Below are positions 33,755-46,807 of a stretch of DNA of 64,000 bases, piece after piece. The position numbers and the translations under genes are program-made. The stretch spans positions 9,957,578 through 10,021,577 of the forward strand of contig NC_091014.1 in NCBI RefSeq assembly GCF_041296385.1. The letters are read 5' to 3'. The notes beneath the pieces are model-generated. The model saw only the letters and a program-made list of their open reading frames with translations, searched no databases and had not been told where the DNA came from. The stretch is from Aphelocoma coerulescens (lineage: Eukaryota; Chordata; Aves; Passeriformes; Corvidae). Each line of letters begins with the position of its first letter. The first letter of the stretch is position 1.

Positions 33755-36375
33755 GAAAAAGGAAAGGAAAAAGAAAGAAAAATTAAAGGGAAAAAAATGA
33801 TTTAAGAAAACGTCAGCAGTATAATTGATAGTTCATCCCACTCAAGAGAAATTAAGGCTTGAGATCTGATCTGGAACTGGTGACCACTCCAGTAGTCCAG
33901 ATTGAGAGGCCTGATTTATGAAAAAATAAATGAAAGCTAAAGGCTGAACCTTGATGCAAGTGGTTAGTTGCCTTCACAGATCCCAGGAACTACAGAACTG
34001 GCTCAAAATTTGAGTAAGTAGCATTTCTAAAAATTGAAATTTTTATATTCTGGATAGTCATTGTATTGTAAACACATTTTATTATGTGATAAGAAAAACA
34101 AGACCAAAGGTCATAAATACTACTAATAAAATCTATGTTATAAATATTTGGTTTACTCAGTTATGTGTACTTTATAGACATCATCACTGCCATAAAGGAG
34201 TATGTTAATGAAGACTTAATGAGCATTTTTTCTGTTTTTGTAAATATGTTGTTGAAGAAGTTATCTCTTGCCAAACCTTGCATTCTTCTTTAGCTTGGCC
34301 CAGCTGATGTCTACAGTAATCTGGGATATTAAAGGTGGAAAGAGAGTTTTTTTGTTATTTCCGCAAGAGTTTATCACCATTTATCATTTATAAATAGAAG
34401 GTTTAATACAAGGCAGTGGAACATAAGATCTGATAGGTTTTTTTTAGCCTTAGGCAGAGTGTGGGGGGGATGATAGATTTGCCTCTTCAGATGAAGTCTA
34501 TCAGCAAAGTCACTGAGGGTGTGGAACTCTTTCACCAGGCACGACAGGCATGAGCCTGAAACAGTGACAGTGGCTCAGATTTTCTTTAGCCCTTCTTGTG
34601 CACCTTACTTTGTGGTGTGCTGAATACTTGAAAAGAAGTTGGTATGTGCTTAGGACGTGTCTCAGTGAATGGTTGTTGCTTGTCTGGGGCTGTATTTCAG
34701 ATGTGGTAACTGCTCTTTAAGAAGTGTATTTTTGTACTCACTAATGCAGAGTTAGGCTCCAGGGTGGCTTGGGTTCAGACTGCATTGATAAAATGAGAGA
34801 GGATTGTTTGCTCTCAGTCTCAGCTGTGCTGAAGTGTTGTAGTAACTTGTGGAGAATTTTATATTCATCTGATTGCGTTTTCTGCTGAAGCTCCCTCCGG
34901 AGGAACAGAAGTGATAGCTGCATATTCTACAGGCAAATCCAAAGCTCTTGAGAGGCAACCACCTGGTCAGGCTTGAAGTTTTGAACATGTTACATCTGCA
35001 GCACAGTACAACACTGTATCATGTGCAAAACAAATGCACAGGAACAGAAAATTAGTAAGTATCACAGAAATACGCAGTATGATTTGGATAGAAACATTCA
35101 GATCTTGATGTCTTCATAAAATACGTGAAAAAGGAAATAGTCTTCATGCTGTGGCTTTAGACATCTAATTTAGGGGACTAAATGATACCCTAGGCTCTCT
35201 TCTCCACTCAGCAGAGTTCCTGGTCACCAGTTCACCGCCTCAAGCACCTCATCTGCATAGTTCAGCTGAAATGGTGTGAATTCCTTACATTGTCTCAGGC
35301 CTTTGCCCCATATGAGAACAATGAGATACAGATACTGAATGTTTTTAAAATTGCAGTGTCTCTTTCCCAGTAACAGACATTTCATTTTACAGACTTAAAT
35401 GAGGGAGGAACATGCTTGTGTAGCACACACACATTATCTTGTGGAAATAATATTTTGCTAAGAATGATGCTTCTATGGCAGGGGGTTGCCATAAAGTGGA
35501 ACAAGTATGCATTAAGTATTTTCTTACCTAGACTAAGACACAGATACCTGCATGTCAGTTCATTCTTTGATGCAGATTCTCCTTTACTGGGAACAGCAGG
35601 CAGCAATGTTTTTGGAGCAAGGCTTCTTCAGAGGTTCATAAACAAGCAGGAACAGTTTTGCCTGGGGTTTTTCATGAGCTTGCCTTTCTGTATGAACTGG
35701 CCTTGTTATGTGGTTATCAGCTCTGGAATTACCGCCAGTACCAAAACACCTAACGAATTTCCATTGCATGCCACATGCAAACAAAGGTAGGTCAAGAGCT
35801 CATTCACAAGCAGATTACTTGTTTCTTCGGTGGGAAATGGCTGGGGAGACAGGGCAGCAGTCTCCTTACTAATCCTCACTGACTAAGCAGTGTCCTTGCT
35901 CTGTTGTGAAAAAGTTCTGTTAAGTTCTAAATAGCAATGTGAGGTGACACAGGAACATGCAGAAACCTTTACTGACCATGGATTTTGTATTTGCTGTAGT
36001 AGTTCAGAGATATGAGAAGATTTAGGAACAGGCTCTGCTTCCTTGCGACTGAAGAGCCAAACACCGAAAGGCCAGCAGACGGGAGCACGGTAAATCACAG
36101 AGTGATAATATTGCTACTTACAGGGTGACAGACACAACAGGGAAAGCTTCTGTGCCAGCTGGAAGGAGGGATAACTTGGCCTTTGGCAGGGGAAAGCAAC
36201 CAGGGAGGGGTAACTGAATACACCATGTGTCCAAGGCAGTAGAGATGAGATTTCTTCAACTATAATCTCACTGACATACTGGGAACTGTACCAAGATCAC
36301 ATTTATTACTGAGGCACCTGGATCCTACAAAGATTTGGATTTGTGATATGTTAATCTGCCTGCTCTGACCTACAC

Positions 36376-36413
36376 TTTGCCTCCATTTATCCATCTGGAG
36401 AAAGTAATCTCAC
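36376..36413 (+). repeat. MIR-like remnant (weak)
   Basis: TTTGCCTCCATTTATCCATC followed by TGGAGAAAGTAATCTCAC resembles the MIR motif TGCCTCAGTTTCCTCATCTGTAAAATGGG. It is short and diverged, so chance similarity is possible. Confidence 0.3.
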
Positions 36414-37754
36414 AGAAGCATGAACAAATCCAACTATTGTAGAAGGAGTAGATTATCGTGGTTTCAAAACATATCTTTCTGGTACAAAGATTCAATATCA
36501 AACTTAGTAAGGTAAATTTCCACATTGACATCAGCAGGTTTGGGGGAAAGACAGCAATAGGATGTGTGGCATTTTGGCAAAACTCCCCAGTTGTTTCGAG
36601 GAGAAAGTGGAATTGTACAGGGAACTTTTAGTCAGCTTTTTCCAAGAAGTCTGGAGGACTTATTCCCACCTGGGAGAACTTGGTCCTACCAAGTAATTTG
36701 GAGAACAGGAAAAAGGAAATTGCACACTGGCGGGGTTTACGGTAGACAACGGAGCAATCTCCTTATTGCTTAAACATGCAAGCGGGATACTTTTGACTCT
36801 ACCTCTCTTTTGTTGTGGCACCCCCTTCCTCCCCCAAAAAAGCTGAATAAACATGAAAGATCAGCGGGCGTATTGCGTTTTACACAACAGAGTGTAGCTT
36901 TATAGGGCTTTGTTACATCTTGAAAAGATTAAGTGCACCTGCATGTGAAGAGTCTCCGTGCCTCTGAACCATCAGGCAAAGGCACCTCGGTTACCAAGGG
37001 CACAGGCCAGGGACACACTTGGGCTGCAGGTTTGTAACAAAGCTTGTTCAGCCAAAGCTGCATCCTCTCATTTGTAAGGAGCAAGGCTGCCATCCAGTGG
37101 CTGTTCTCTAGCACAAAACTGAATTTAACAGCAACAGGTTTGGAGCAAAAGTTCATGTTTTCTTGATTTAAAGGGGATCTGTGAATTTGCTAATTTCTCT
37201 TTCGTTTTGATTTTTAAAGCAGATAACACACCAGCAGCAAACTGCATGGAGAAAAGAAAGGCTATGAGCTTACTTTAAATCATCACTGCCTTTTCTTCTT
37301 GTTGACTTGGATTTTAAATGTATAACTTGATAATCATTCTGCCTACATGAAGCTGTAGGCAAGCCCAGAATAATTTTTAAAAAATGCATCCCGGTGAAAT
37401 AATAGTGATCCATTAGTGCATGCATCACATTTTAAAATGAAAGATACATTTATACATAATTGAAAGCTGGTAAGAATAATTTCATTCTTTAACAGGCTTT
37501 GAAACAGGCCCTCTTTGAATAGAAAGGAAATTTGAAGTCATGCAAGATGGAGGAAAATTGTCATGCATATTAAATATATTCATCTCTGGGGACTGACAGA
37601 TCCACAGGTAGCACTAGAAGGAAATTTCCTGATGTTTATCCCCTTGCAGATCCCACTCAAATATAAACGTTTTTATCTGTTGAAAAGCTGAAGCTCAGGC
37701 TGGTGAATAAGGCAGGAGGATAATCTGCTCCCGAGGCAAATCATATAAATTCCC

Positions 37755-37800
37755 TTTGCCTCCATTTCCCCCTGTCTAAAACAGGGATAATGCTTGTCTA
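37755..37800 (+). repeat. MIR/CORE-SINE-like remnant
   Basis: TTTGCCTCCATTTCCCCCTG then TCTAAAACAGGGATAATGCT matches the well-known MIR segment (GCCTCAGTTTCCCCATCTGTAAAATGGGGATAAT) closely over about 40 bases. Such ancient SINE remnants occur in amniote genomes, including birds. Confidence 0.5.
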
Positions 37801-40800
37801 GCTTCCAGGCAAGATGTGAGATTCAATACACTGTGAATTACAAAGGATTTCAAGCCCCTCAGAAACAAGAGAGTATTTGTGTACTTCTTAATACTGTTTA
37901 TACAAGACAAAAATCTATCAAAGGCTTGAAGGAGGCTGCATTGCCCAGCTTCTTCCACTCTGCCTCTCCCCAGCTAATTCCTCTTAGCAGACCCCCTGTC
38001 TCCCAGGGCACCAGTGAAGATGGGGGTCTGTCCTTTTTAAATGTTATTATTAACTGCAAGTACTCTTGTTTCAATAAACTCACTAACAAGGATGAATCAA
38101 TCTGTTTAGTTTAACCAAAAGAAAGCAAAGACAGTTTCAACACAGTTCAGGGGCTCTTTATTGGGAGACAGAATTCAGCTAATGAAGAGCTCTCGACCAC
38201 ACACTGCAAATTATAGTAACATTCAGTACTGAGATGAAATGGGATAAATTCAGATGCAAACAAGGGCATGAATGCCAGCAATAAGAATGCTTTAGAGCCA
38301 AGCTAGAAGGAGTTGTGGTACATTCAGAGTCAGGACAGATGTTTAAACCAAATGTAGATATTTTTTATGGAAATCAGTCATTTTGAACATGAATTTACTG
38401 GTAGAATTCAGATAACATCTTTTACCCCACAGACCAAACCAGACTATCACAAGGCTTTCTCTGACCTTAGGATATGTTAACACATGGAGCAGTTTGTAAA
38501 AATTGATTCATTGTTAGAAATACTTGCTAGGAATAGAAGAAATTGTTAGAGTTGGTGAAAGGAAAGAAGAAAAACATTTGAAGTAAGTTTTAAAATGGAA
38601 ATACTGTTTAAGGAACAGCTGCTGACTCTTACTGGGAATTAGTAGAATGTTCACAAATGTGTCATATGTGAAATGTCAAAATATTTCAATCAGTCATGTA
38701 TTTAGTAACACAATTAGGAATGTGGGTTTTTTAATGGGAAAAAAAAAGTTACTCTTATTTTTTTTAACTTTTGTCTTTTATATTTCCTATAGAGACCACA
38801 GACCATCCCAATGTATTATTTTTCTTCATACAAAGGTGGAACATTAAAGCTTCCAGCATTTTCTGTTTATGGTGAGGAACACTCCTCTCCCATTTCCTCC
38901 ATCTTTTGCCCCAACGCTTCAGATGGAACAATTGGATTAGGGAGTGAATATTCCATAGCTGAAATGAACGAAATTGTTGTTTTCAGCATATTGGGAGGAT
39001 AGGCACTTTTTCTGGGGTTTGGTCATTTTGAGTGAATTAACCTTGCTTCTCTTTGGCCATGTAAAAATCATGACTCAGTTGCCCTCCACATTCTGTTTCC
39101 AGCACAGTCTAAACTAGGAACCCTTAGGATGAACACAAGTGTCTTTCTTTACTCAAGACAGGTTTCATGGTTATTTTTGAAAATTTTAGTCTATTTTTAT
39201 TCAAATCTTATCATGACCTTTACTGGGGTTTTTTTGTTTGTATTTAAAAATGAATTACACCTATCAACCATAAGCAAAGAAAAAAGGCCTTTTACCTCCT
39301 GTTGGTCAAAATCCAGTCCATTTTACTTAGGATGGCAATCCTACTAATCAGCTTGAGGTCATTCAAGTAGAGGGCTTCCAAAAAAACCCTAATTTGTAGG
39401 AAAATTTAACCCATAAGAATGAAGCAACTCTATCCGTCTCATCCAAAATTTACTACTAAAGAATTACTTTACAATTGCTATACAATCAGAAATTAATGCC
39501 CATTTCATACATCAGAGATTAAGTATCTATGTAAGTTGTCAGGTACCAACACTGCTCTAATTTAGAAACATAACTTCTGTCCTTAAATACAGAATTCTGT
39601 CTAATAACATGCTCTTATGCTTATTTCATTGGTCATGCTACAATCATGTTACAGCTCCCTAAAATGAACAAGTTATTTGAAATATGTAACTGTAAAAATT
39701 ATGTTTGTTCAACATATAACTTTCATAGGCACTTGCTGTCTATATTAATAACAAGAAATTAAAAGATGATGATTTTGAAAAACAAGCAAACAAACAAAAA
39801 ATCCAAACCAAACCAAAAAATCTGCATCTAATCCTGAATGTTGCACTATAAGGAAGGTGGAAATGGCCATCCTTACATGAAGACCAAGATGACAATAATG
39901 ATCTCATTTTCCTTCTCACATTTTATGAATTGTGAAGCATTATTTTACCTGTCTATTCCAGCTGGGCTTTGGAAACAAGAATGTGCACCTGAATAAGGAC
40001 AGCAGCCCCTGGTTTAATAGGTGCAGTTTTAGCTGCCTCATAGAAGCCTTTCAGACCTGTGCAATGAGAGTAACTTGACAGATGCAGCCACACTTAGATA
40101 ACTTCTATTTTGCACTGTTTTTTCCTTATTGCCCTATGACTTATGCCTGTGATATAGAATTATCTCAGCTGGAAATGTTTGCAATGAGCAAGAACACCCT
40201 CTAGCAGTACTCCATAGCCTCAGACAGAGCTTTGCTTGTTTTTCATCGCTTTTTCTATTAGGGTTTATTTCTCAACTTAGCACCAGGGAACCTTTGGTTG
40301 TTTAGAGGTACAGAGGTACCACACCTTAGTCTAAACTCTTAAAACAGCTTCTGCCTCTGTGGTGCCTCAGGCTATGTCTCATGCATAGAGCAGAGCACCA
40401 TGGCATTCATGGCATCCTTCTGGATACACCTTCTCACTAGGGTCCTGAAGCAAAGGGCGCGCTTTGATCTGTCCTAGAGCTGGGAATTATACATACGTAC
40501 AGATATAAAAGGCCTAGCATCCTTTTATGCTCAGAAGCAGCCCTCTAAGATGTGCCTGCCCCTTTTGCAACCTAGAACTAAGCCTTTTATCCACTATATG
40601 ATCCAGCATCATCCATTACATGACTCATTGTGTGAAAGTTTGCACACTAGAAAATTAAGTATTTAAGACATCCTAGATCATTGCTGATCACAGACTTGAA
40701 AAAACTACAGTGTTGAAGCTGACCAGACCTGCAGGACTAGCCCAGTGAAGACATCAAATACGAAATCTGAAAGCCCATTTTACTCTGTCATAAATCTCCA

Positions 40801-42670
40801 TATAGAGTTGACACTTTCCTGGGAGGTTAACTGGTAAGACATTTCCTAGAAGAGATCTATAACCTATCAGGGAAAGAGCATGGATACCTGAGAGAATGCT
40901 TCTCTCCTATTGGATTTCTAGGGGTTTGGGTACTTAACTTTGATGGTTCTGTAGTGTCAAATGCTATGTCTCTCCCAGTCCATAGGTACTCACACAGCCC
41001 TTGACACTGTAATGACCAGAATACCCAGGTGACTTGGAAGGAAATTCCACACATCAAAAAAAGTTCTTAGGAAAAAAACACGTGGAGTAGCACAAGTGAA
41101 ACCATCCAAATGTGTCTGAAATGTAAAGCTATTCCAATACATGTAAGTGACAATAAAAGAACTATTTATCTTTGAGTAAAAAGAGCAGCTGTGAAAACAT
41201 TGGCATTTCTCAACAGGGACGTCTTCCAGGTGAGCTTAAATATTATCCACAAGCATATCAGAGCTGAACATTTATTTTTTGAGATTTACCAAGTAATTCC
41301 TGTGGTTATTATTTATTATTTTTAAACCTACTTGAGTTTTTAGATTTTTTTTTTTTCTTAAAGGCTGAAAAATTTCAACCTCTGTTAAACTGAAAAGGAA
41401 AGCTCATATATGGGGTTTGTCTGGTTTGTTTTTTTTTTTTTTTTTATATTATGCAAAATATCTTAAGAAGAAATTCTATAAAAAATTGCACCATTTCTTT
41501 GAGCTTTGCTAAAAATCCTTGTAAGTGCAATCAAGTTGTAAACGTATGAAAAAGACAAGTTTTATAAAGATGACATTCTGTCCAAGTACCTCCCATTTAA
41601 TAAATGCTCATTTTCATGTAACAGGAGGTTTGAGCAATTGCACCCAATTTTGATATTTATTTTACAGTATCATTTAGAGATTCTGGCTGAAAACTCAACT
41701 GTACTAAAAATGTATATCAGTTTACAGTAAATACTCATGCTTTAAGGAAAAAAAAACCAAAACCAAAAAACAACAAAAAACATATGATCCAATAATCCAG
41801 GAAAGAAAAATCCCTGGCCATCTGAATAGCCATGATGTATAATACAGAAGAGAAGCCAGAGTCTTTCATGAACTGGGCTTCAGAAGCAGTCCAGTCTGAT
41901 TTTTCAGAACCTTTGAGCACACATAATCCTCACAGATGTGACATTAAAAAAGGGGTGATCACAGTTTTTCAAAATTAGCACTTAGGGGATTTGTCCAGTT
42001 CTTTTCAAACAGCATGACTGAGTAGAAACTTCAGGTAGTATTCTATATCCAGTCAAGTTCCTCAAATAAAAAATATGATTACTCTATAAAGATAATGATT
42101 TATCTTGCAGTTAGGCCTGATCCTGTTTTTTACTGTGAGTAGCTGTTGCTCATTTGGTTTATATACTCGAGTTTATGTTTTTATTACTACATAGCGTCAC
42201 ATTAACTTTCCCTAAGACTGTAGGTTACTCATTCTGTTCTATTTAGAAATATCTTGTTGACATTAGATTTTGGCTCAGTGGCCTAAAGAGTTTTACTTTT
42301 CTTCTTCCCAGTTTTCTAACCATACTGTGAAGAAGAAATGGAATGTAACTGAATACCACCTGGCTTTTGAATGTCTCCAAAGCTTTTATCTGTTCATCCA
42401 GATGGCTCAATTTGCATTGACAGTTTTTGTGGCCACTTCAATTAGCTTAAGCTGCTTCATGGTGCATCTAATTATTTCAGTATGCATTTAAAAAGAACCC
42501 TAAATTCAAGAGCAGATTTTAAATCAAATGCTGGAAGGAAAAAAAAAATCTCACATAAAAAAAAAGACACCCCCCCCCTCAGTTTTCCCCAAAATGTTTA
42601 AATACGTGGTGATAAATTTCCCATCCTGTAGGCTTCATATCTTAGATGACTTTGTAGTTCTTTATTTTAA

Positions 42671-42676
<6 letters not shown>

Positions 42677-42711
<35 letters not shown>
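42677..42711. repeat. AT dinucleotide microsatellite, about 17 copies
   Basis: An uninterrupted AT alternation of about 35 bp, with ATATAC on the left and ACATTTATAT on the right. Confidence 0.96.
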
Positions 42712-42714
<3 letters not shown>

Positions 42715-44360
42715 TTATATAAAACTTGCCGTGGTACAGAAAAGATCATTCATATTTTTAACTTTTTGTAACTTTTTTTTCTTCTTTCTGCAGGATTGTA
42801 GCACATTCTGCATTCTGGAAATTAATATTGCATATTGGCCATTGTTATGTAAATACCCATACGGAGCAAATTTTACTTTCATGGGGGTTACTGTAAAAGA
42901 TTAATTCTAGATCAGTTTTTAGTATTATAGAGGAGACTATTGTTCAACTATGGTTAAATATATATGCTTCTTAAGTTCAAGGAAAACAAACTGGAATTTT
43001 TAAATTATATTTTGAAGATTAACTCAATCCCAAATACTTCATGAAATAAAATTTGTATGTAGTAGGAAAACAGTCTTCTTGGTTTTTCTTGTCTTAGAAA
43101 ATAAAATAAAAAAAGGCTTTGGATCAGATTGATCTGGAAGACAGTATTTAATTTTTAATATAATCAACAAAATGTTTTTGGAGTGTCTGACATAATGGAT
43201 TTGTTGTCAGGCTGACAATGTCCCATTTACATTTGCCAACACTGACTAATATGACATTTGCTATACTTTGTCAAACCATGGCAAATCTGCTGCCTATATG
43301 TAACTGATCCTGTGTCACAAGTCCATCACATCCTAGAGACTTCAGATTTACCATACATGTCAATCACCCAATTTTGTGAGCTGTGTGGAGGTTTCCTCTG
43401 GAGTTCTGATCTATCACCAGGTAGAGATTCCTGCTCAAAATTTCAGCTTCCCACGCAAGTTGCTAGAGCTGAAATGTTGCAGTGTGACTTCAGTGTAACT
43501 TCCCACAATCTCTGCTTCATTGTCTTATTTCAATTACATTTCTCCATTAAGTTTATCTTAATTGTGGAGTTACTTGAAGTTTGATGAAGATATACAGCTG
43601 CTTTTGTATTCATAAGCAATTGGAAAAGGAGAATGGAGAAATGCAAATGGAGCAGGGAGAAGGGATAATGTACTCTAGTTATTTCAACTTTATTCTGGTT
43701 TAAGAATGAAAAAGGTAGCAGTAGACAAAGACAAAACTTAAGTGGAAGGCAATAGTGTGATTTGTAATTTGATTGGGCTGAAAGTGGATTCCACTGCCTT
43801 AAAGTGTTTGTTTGTGGGTTTGTTTGGTTTTTGTCAACCATGACTGTGCCTGTTTTTTACCCACATAAAATGAAAGATGTTATAATAATCAACAGAAATT
43901 GCTTAAAAAATTAAAGTGGGCAAAAAGAATACCTTATGCTCATAAGAGAACAAATAGCATGACTGGTATTTTTCTCCTCTGCAATTCCAAAGTACATTTC
44001 ACATCTCTCCAGTAATACTGTGTCATGTTTTAGTTTGTGATGAATTTTACAAAGCTCCCTGACCAATAGTTTCCACTAGAAGGTGTCGTCTCCTTAGTCA
44101 TGTCTGTGTGACTATTGATGTATATGTAAGTCACTATTTAGACCTACTAAGATATTGTATTGCTCCAGCTTCTGGTACAGAAATCAGATAAACACATTGA
44201 GAGAATGATTATTTTTCAGGAGAAGCCTAATGAGACTGGAATTACCTTAACTATTAGAGATATATCATTTTACCAGAGCTTTGTTTTAATGATCACATTT
44301 CCTCTTAGGTCTCAATTTTTAAAGCCCTGAGTTATTCTTTAAAGGATGAAAAACTAGTAG
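42712..44360. other. Intergenic, nothing recognised
   Basis: AT-rich sequence with no transposon or gene that I can identify. The 108-codon ORF at 43258-43584 and its antisense neighbour at 43530-43841 show no family signature. Confidence 0.7.
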
Positions 44361-44705
44361 AGAGGAGGGCCATAGAGATGGTGAAGGGACTTGAGGGGAA
44401 GCAATATGAGGAGCAGCTGAGGTCACTTGGTCTGTTCAGCCTGGAGGAGACTGAGGGGAGACCTCATTGTGGTCAGAACATCCTTGCAAGTGGAAGAAGA
44501 GGGGTACATCCTGATCTCTTCTCTGGTGACCAGTGACAGGACCCAAGGAAAAGCCCTGAAGCTGAGTCAGGGGAGGTTTAGGTTGGATGCCAGGATAAAG
44601 TTCTTCACCCAGAGGGTGGGTGAGCACTGGAACAGCCTCCCCAGGGAAGCGGTCACAGCACCAAGCCTGACAGAGTTCAAGGAGCATTTGGGCAATACTT
44701 TCAGG
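44361..44705 (+). mobile_element. CR1-type LINE 3' fragment
   Basis: The segment follows a CR1-X/Y type 3' region: GAGGAGGGCCATAGAGATGG, CTGTTCAGCCTGGAGGAGAC, GGGGAGACCTCATTGTGGTC, CCAGTGACAGGACCCAAGG, GGTTTAGGTTGGATGCCAGG, AGAGGGTGGGTGAGCACTGG, CTCCCCAGGGAAGCGGTCAC and ACAGAGTTCAAGGAGCATTT. It stops at TTTCAGG without the terminal repeats, so its 3' end is also truncated. It is better preserved than the copy at 28641. ORFs of 99 and 110 codons lie inside it by chance. A related avian LTR repeat is the main alternative. Confidence 0.75.
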
Positions 44706-46279
44706 CAAGTTAAAGCAGCATACTAAAGTTAATAAAAATATATCCCTACTTAACATATCAGAAAACAAAATCTGTTCTCATAGATTTACAGACAAAAGTG
44801 TGACAGCTTTAATATTTTTTTAATGTGTAAGCACACAACAAAAACAAAATAATGCAATCTGAGAGATGATGCAATGGAAGTTAAGCAAAGTTACTGGATG
44901 TTTTGTTGCCATAGGCTAAGAACACAATTACACTGGTTCATTGCATGCTCAAAAACTTGTTGAGCAGTGGGAATTTGAACATGTGTCTGAGCCTTCTGTG
45001 CAATTATTTTATATCTCACATTGCTGATTGATTCTGACTAAGCAGTTTTCCTTTCTGTTATTTGTCATGTGCAGCAGTATGTGTTCATTCTACTGTTTTT
45101 TCTATGTTACATTCCTGATTCCTCAGACTTCTTTTCTTCTTTCAAGGTCCACACTGTCCTTTCTTAAAATTCCTCTGTTTTCTAACAGTGTATTTGCACC
45201 AGCACCAGACCAAAGAAGTCCATGTCTTACATCGCCAAATTGGAAAAGATCCCAGAATAAAGAAAATATTAAATAGAGCAGAAAAAAAAGTCACCATATG
45301 GATGCTATTGGTGCAGAAGGAGAATAGCCAAGTGCACTGTTGAAATTCCCACTCGGAAGATACAAGGAAGCAGTGTTTGTTTAGCTCATGCTGCTGCCAA
45401 TCCAAAGGACTCTCATGACCTATAAAGTAAACCCAGGAGGTGGAAGGATTGTCTCATAAAGGGAAACACAGATATTGTAAATTCAGTTTTCATTGTGACC
45501 AAATGTACATGAAGAATGAATTAAAAATTTGGAGAATCCCTCTCAGTGCTACCATATGTGAAAGTACGAGTCAGCCCAAGATCCAGCTAACTCAAGGTTA
45601 TGAGGCACCTCTAGTGACAGACATCTTCAATCTAGAAAGAAGTTGTAGAGCCAACAGCTGGTACAAAGGCAAAAATCATATCAATTTGGACTGGAAGAGA
45701 GACCCATACATTTAAAAATCAATTAACCATCATTAACTACCATCTGACTAGCCATCATTTATCATATTTTAATAATACTGGTGCATTTGCATCTCTGTGG
45801 GGATCACACCTAGATCATATAGGTTCTGTACTGAATTTCCTAATGAAATATGTAATGATCTCTCAAAAATCACAGTAAATTGCACCTTTGAGATATAACA
45901 TTAGATCTGTAAGAGGATGGAGGAATGAATGAGGTATGAACCCGTGAAGAGGACAGATGCTGTACTCCAGTGAGGAAAGAGCCTGCACTTTCATTTAAAA
46001 CATTGTGAAAGAAAATCATCCAGAGAAAAGAAGAGAAATCAGAACAGTCTGTGAAACTGACAGTTGCAGAAGGAAAACTTAATCTGTGTCTGTAGTTTAG
46101 CTGGGAGATTATTTTACAGTAGAACTGACTCATTATCATACCACTCAAAACCCTCACCTTTTAACAAAATATTCTATTGAGCAAAAACAGAGTCTGCTGA
46201 AAGATTCTGCAGGAGCCAATTAATATCTACAAAAAACCCTGGAAATGTGTATTTTCTCTGAGACAGTGTTTTTTTATTA
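44706..46279. other. Intergenic between CR1 fragment and LTR
   Basis: AT-rich DNA without a recognisable gene. Short ORFs (45028-45276, 45440-45715, 45870-46157) carry no known signature. Confidence 0.7.
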
Positions 46280-46807
46280 TGGCAGCTGGTGAGGGGTCAG
46301 TAGCTCTGACCCAGGAAGAGGTGACCGGTCTGGGGAGATGGTCCCAAAAGGAATCGCCTTCCCGAGGCCCGGTGTCTCCCCTCAGCTGCTGGCAGAGGGG
46401 CCCTTGCAGAGGCTGTCAGCTCTTTAGTGATTGTCAGCTCGTGATTCCAGCTCAGCTCTGCAGGGCACCTCCAGGCCAGACCAGGGAGAGATGAGAGGCC
46501 CGTGTGGCTGTTCCACATGAGGGAGCTTTATTGATCCATACTCCGGCGAAGGGGAGCCAGGGACGGGCATTTCTCTGCCCTCACGGGGGCAGGGGGCTGG
46601 CTTTATAGGGATACAGGGGGTGGGTGTCAGAGGGTAAAGCCAATGGGTTACCAAGGATCTGCATAGGGTCTCCCTGAGGATTCCGGGTTTGTCTTCTCCC
46701 CGTAACTGAAAAGTGGCTGACTTTCCAGGGGAGTTCTGCTGGGAGATTGAGCAACCTCCTTATCTCAGCAGACGTCCCTCCAGGGCAGGGGCTGGGCATA
46801 CCCTACA
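46280..46807 (-). mobile_element. Solo LTR of an endogenous retrovirus
   Basis: A GC-rich block of about 530 bp in AT-rich DNA has LTR architecture on the minus strand. It starts TGTAGGGTATGCCC at 46807, has a TATA box CTATAAAG (46601-46608 on the + strand) with an ATTGG motif upstream, and a poly(A) signal AATAAA (46527-46532) about 75 bases after the TATA box. It ends near 46280 with CTGCCA. The hexamer TTTTAT flanks both sides (46272-46277 and 46808-46813), a possible 6-bp target duplication as made by ERVK-type integrases, though it would put the left boundary two bases out. There are no internal retroviral genes or primer-binding site next to it, so it is a recombined solo LTR. The family is not named. 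Confidence 0.75.

Larger units (their letters stand above)
33783..42676. other. Intergenic stretch, no gene recognised
   Basis: AT-rich DNA with two MIR-like scraps (36376-36413 and 37755-37800) and a CpG-holding segment at about 36540-36880. A-rich or T-rich runs lie at 39778-39820, 41340-41361, 41428-41446 and 41747-41780. ORFs such as 35416-35790 (124 codons) and 37794-38114 match nothing I know. Confidence 0.65.

Noticed and set aside
33518..33805. 95-codon Lys/Glu/Arg-rich ORF
   Set aside because: It is a translation of the AAAAG microsatellite.
35416..35790. 124-codon ORF with an antisense partner
   Set aside because: No recognisable domain, no splice or promoter context, and an overlapping antisense ORF of similar quality, so chance is likeliest.
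44427..44768. ORFs of 99 and 110 codons
   Set aside because: They lie within the CR1-type 3' fragment, which corresponds to the non-coding end of the element.
46279..46799. Several 71-76 codon ORFs on both strands
   Set aside because: They lie inside a solo LTR. GC-rich sequence stays open by chance and no viral gene is present.
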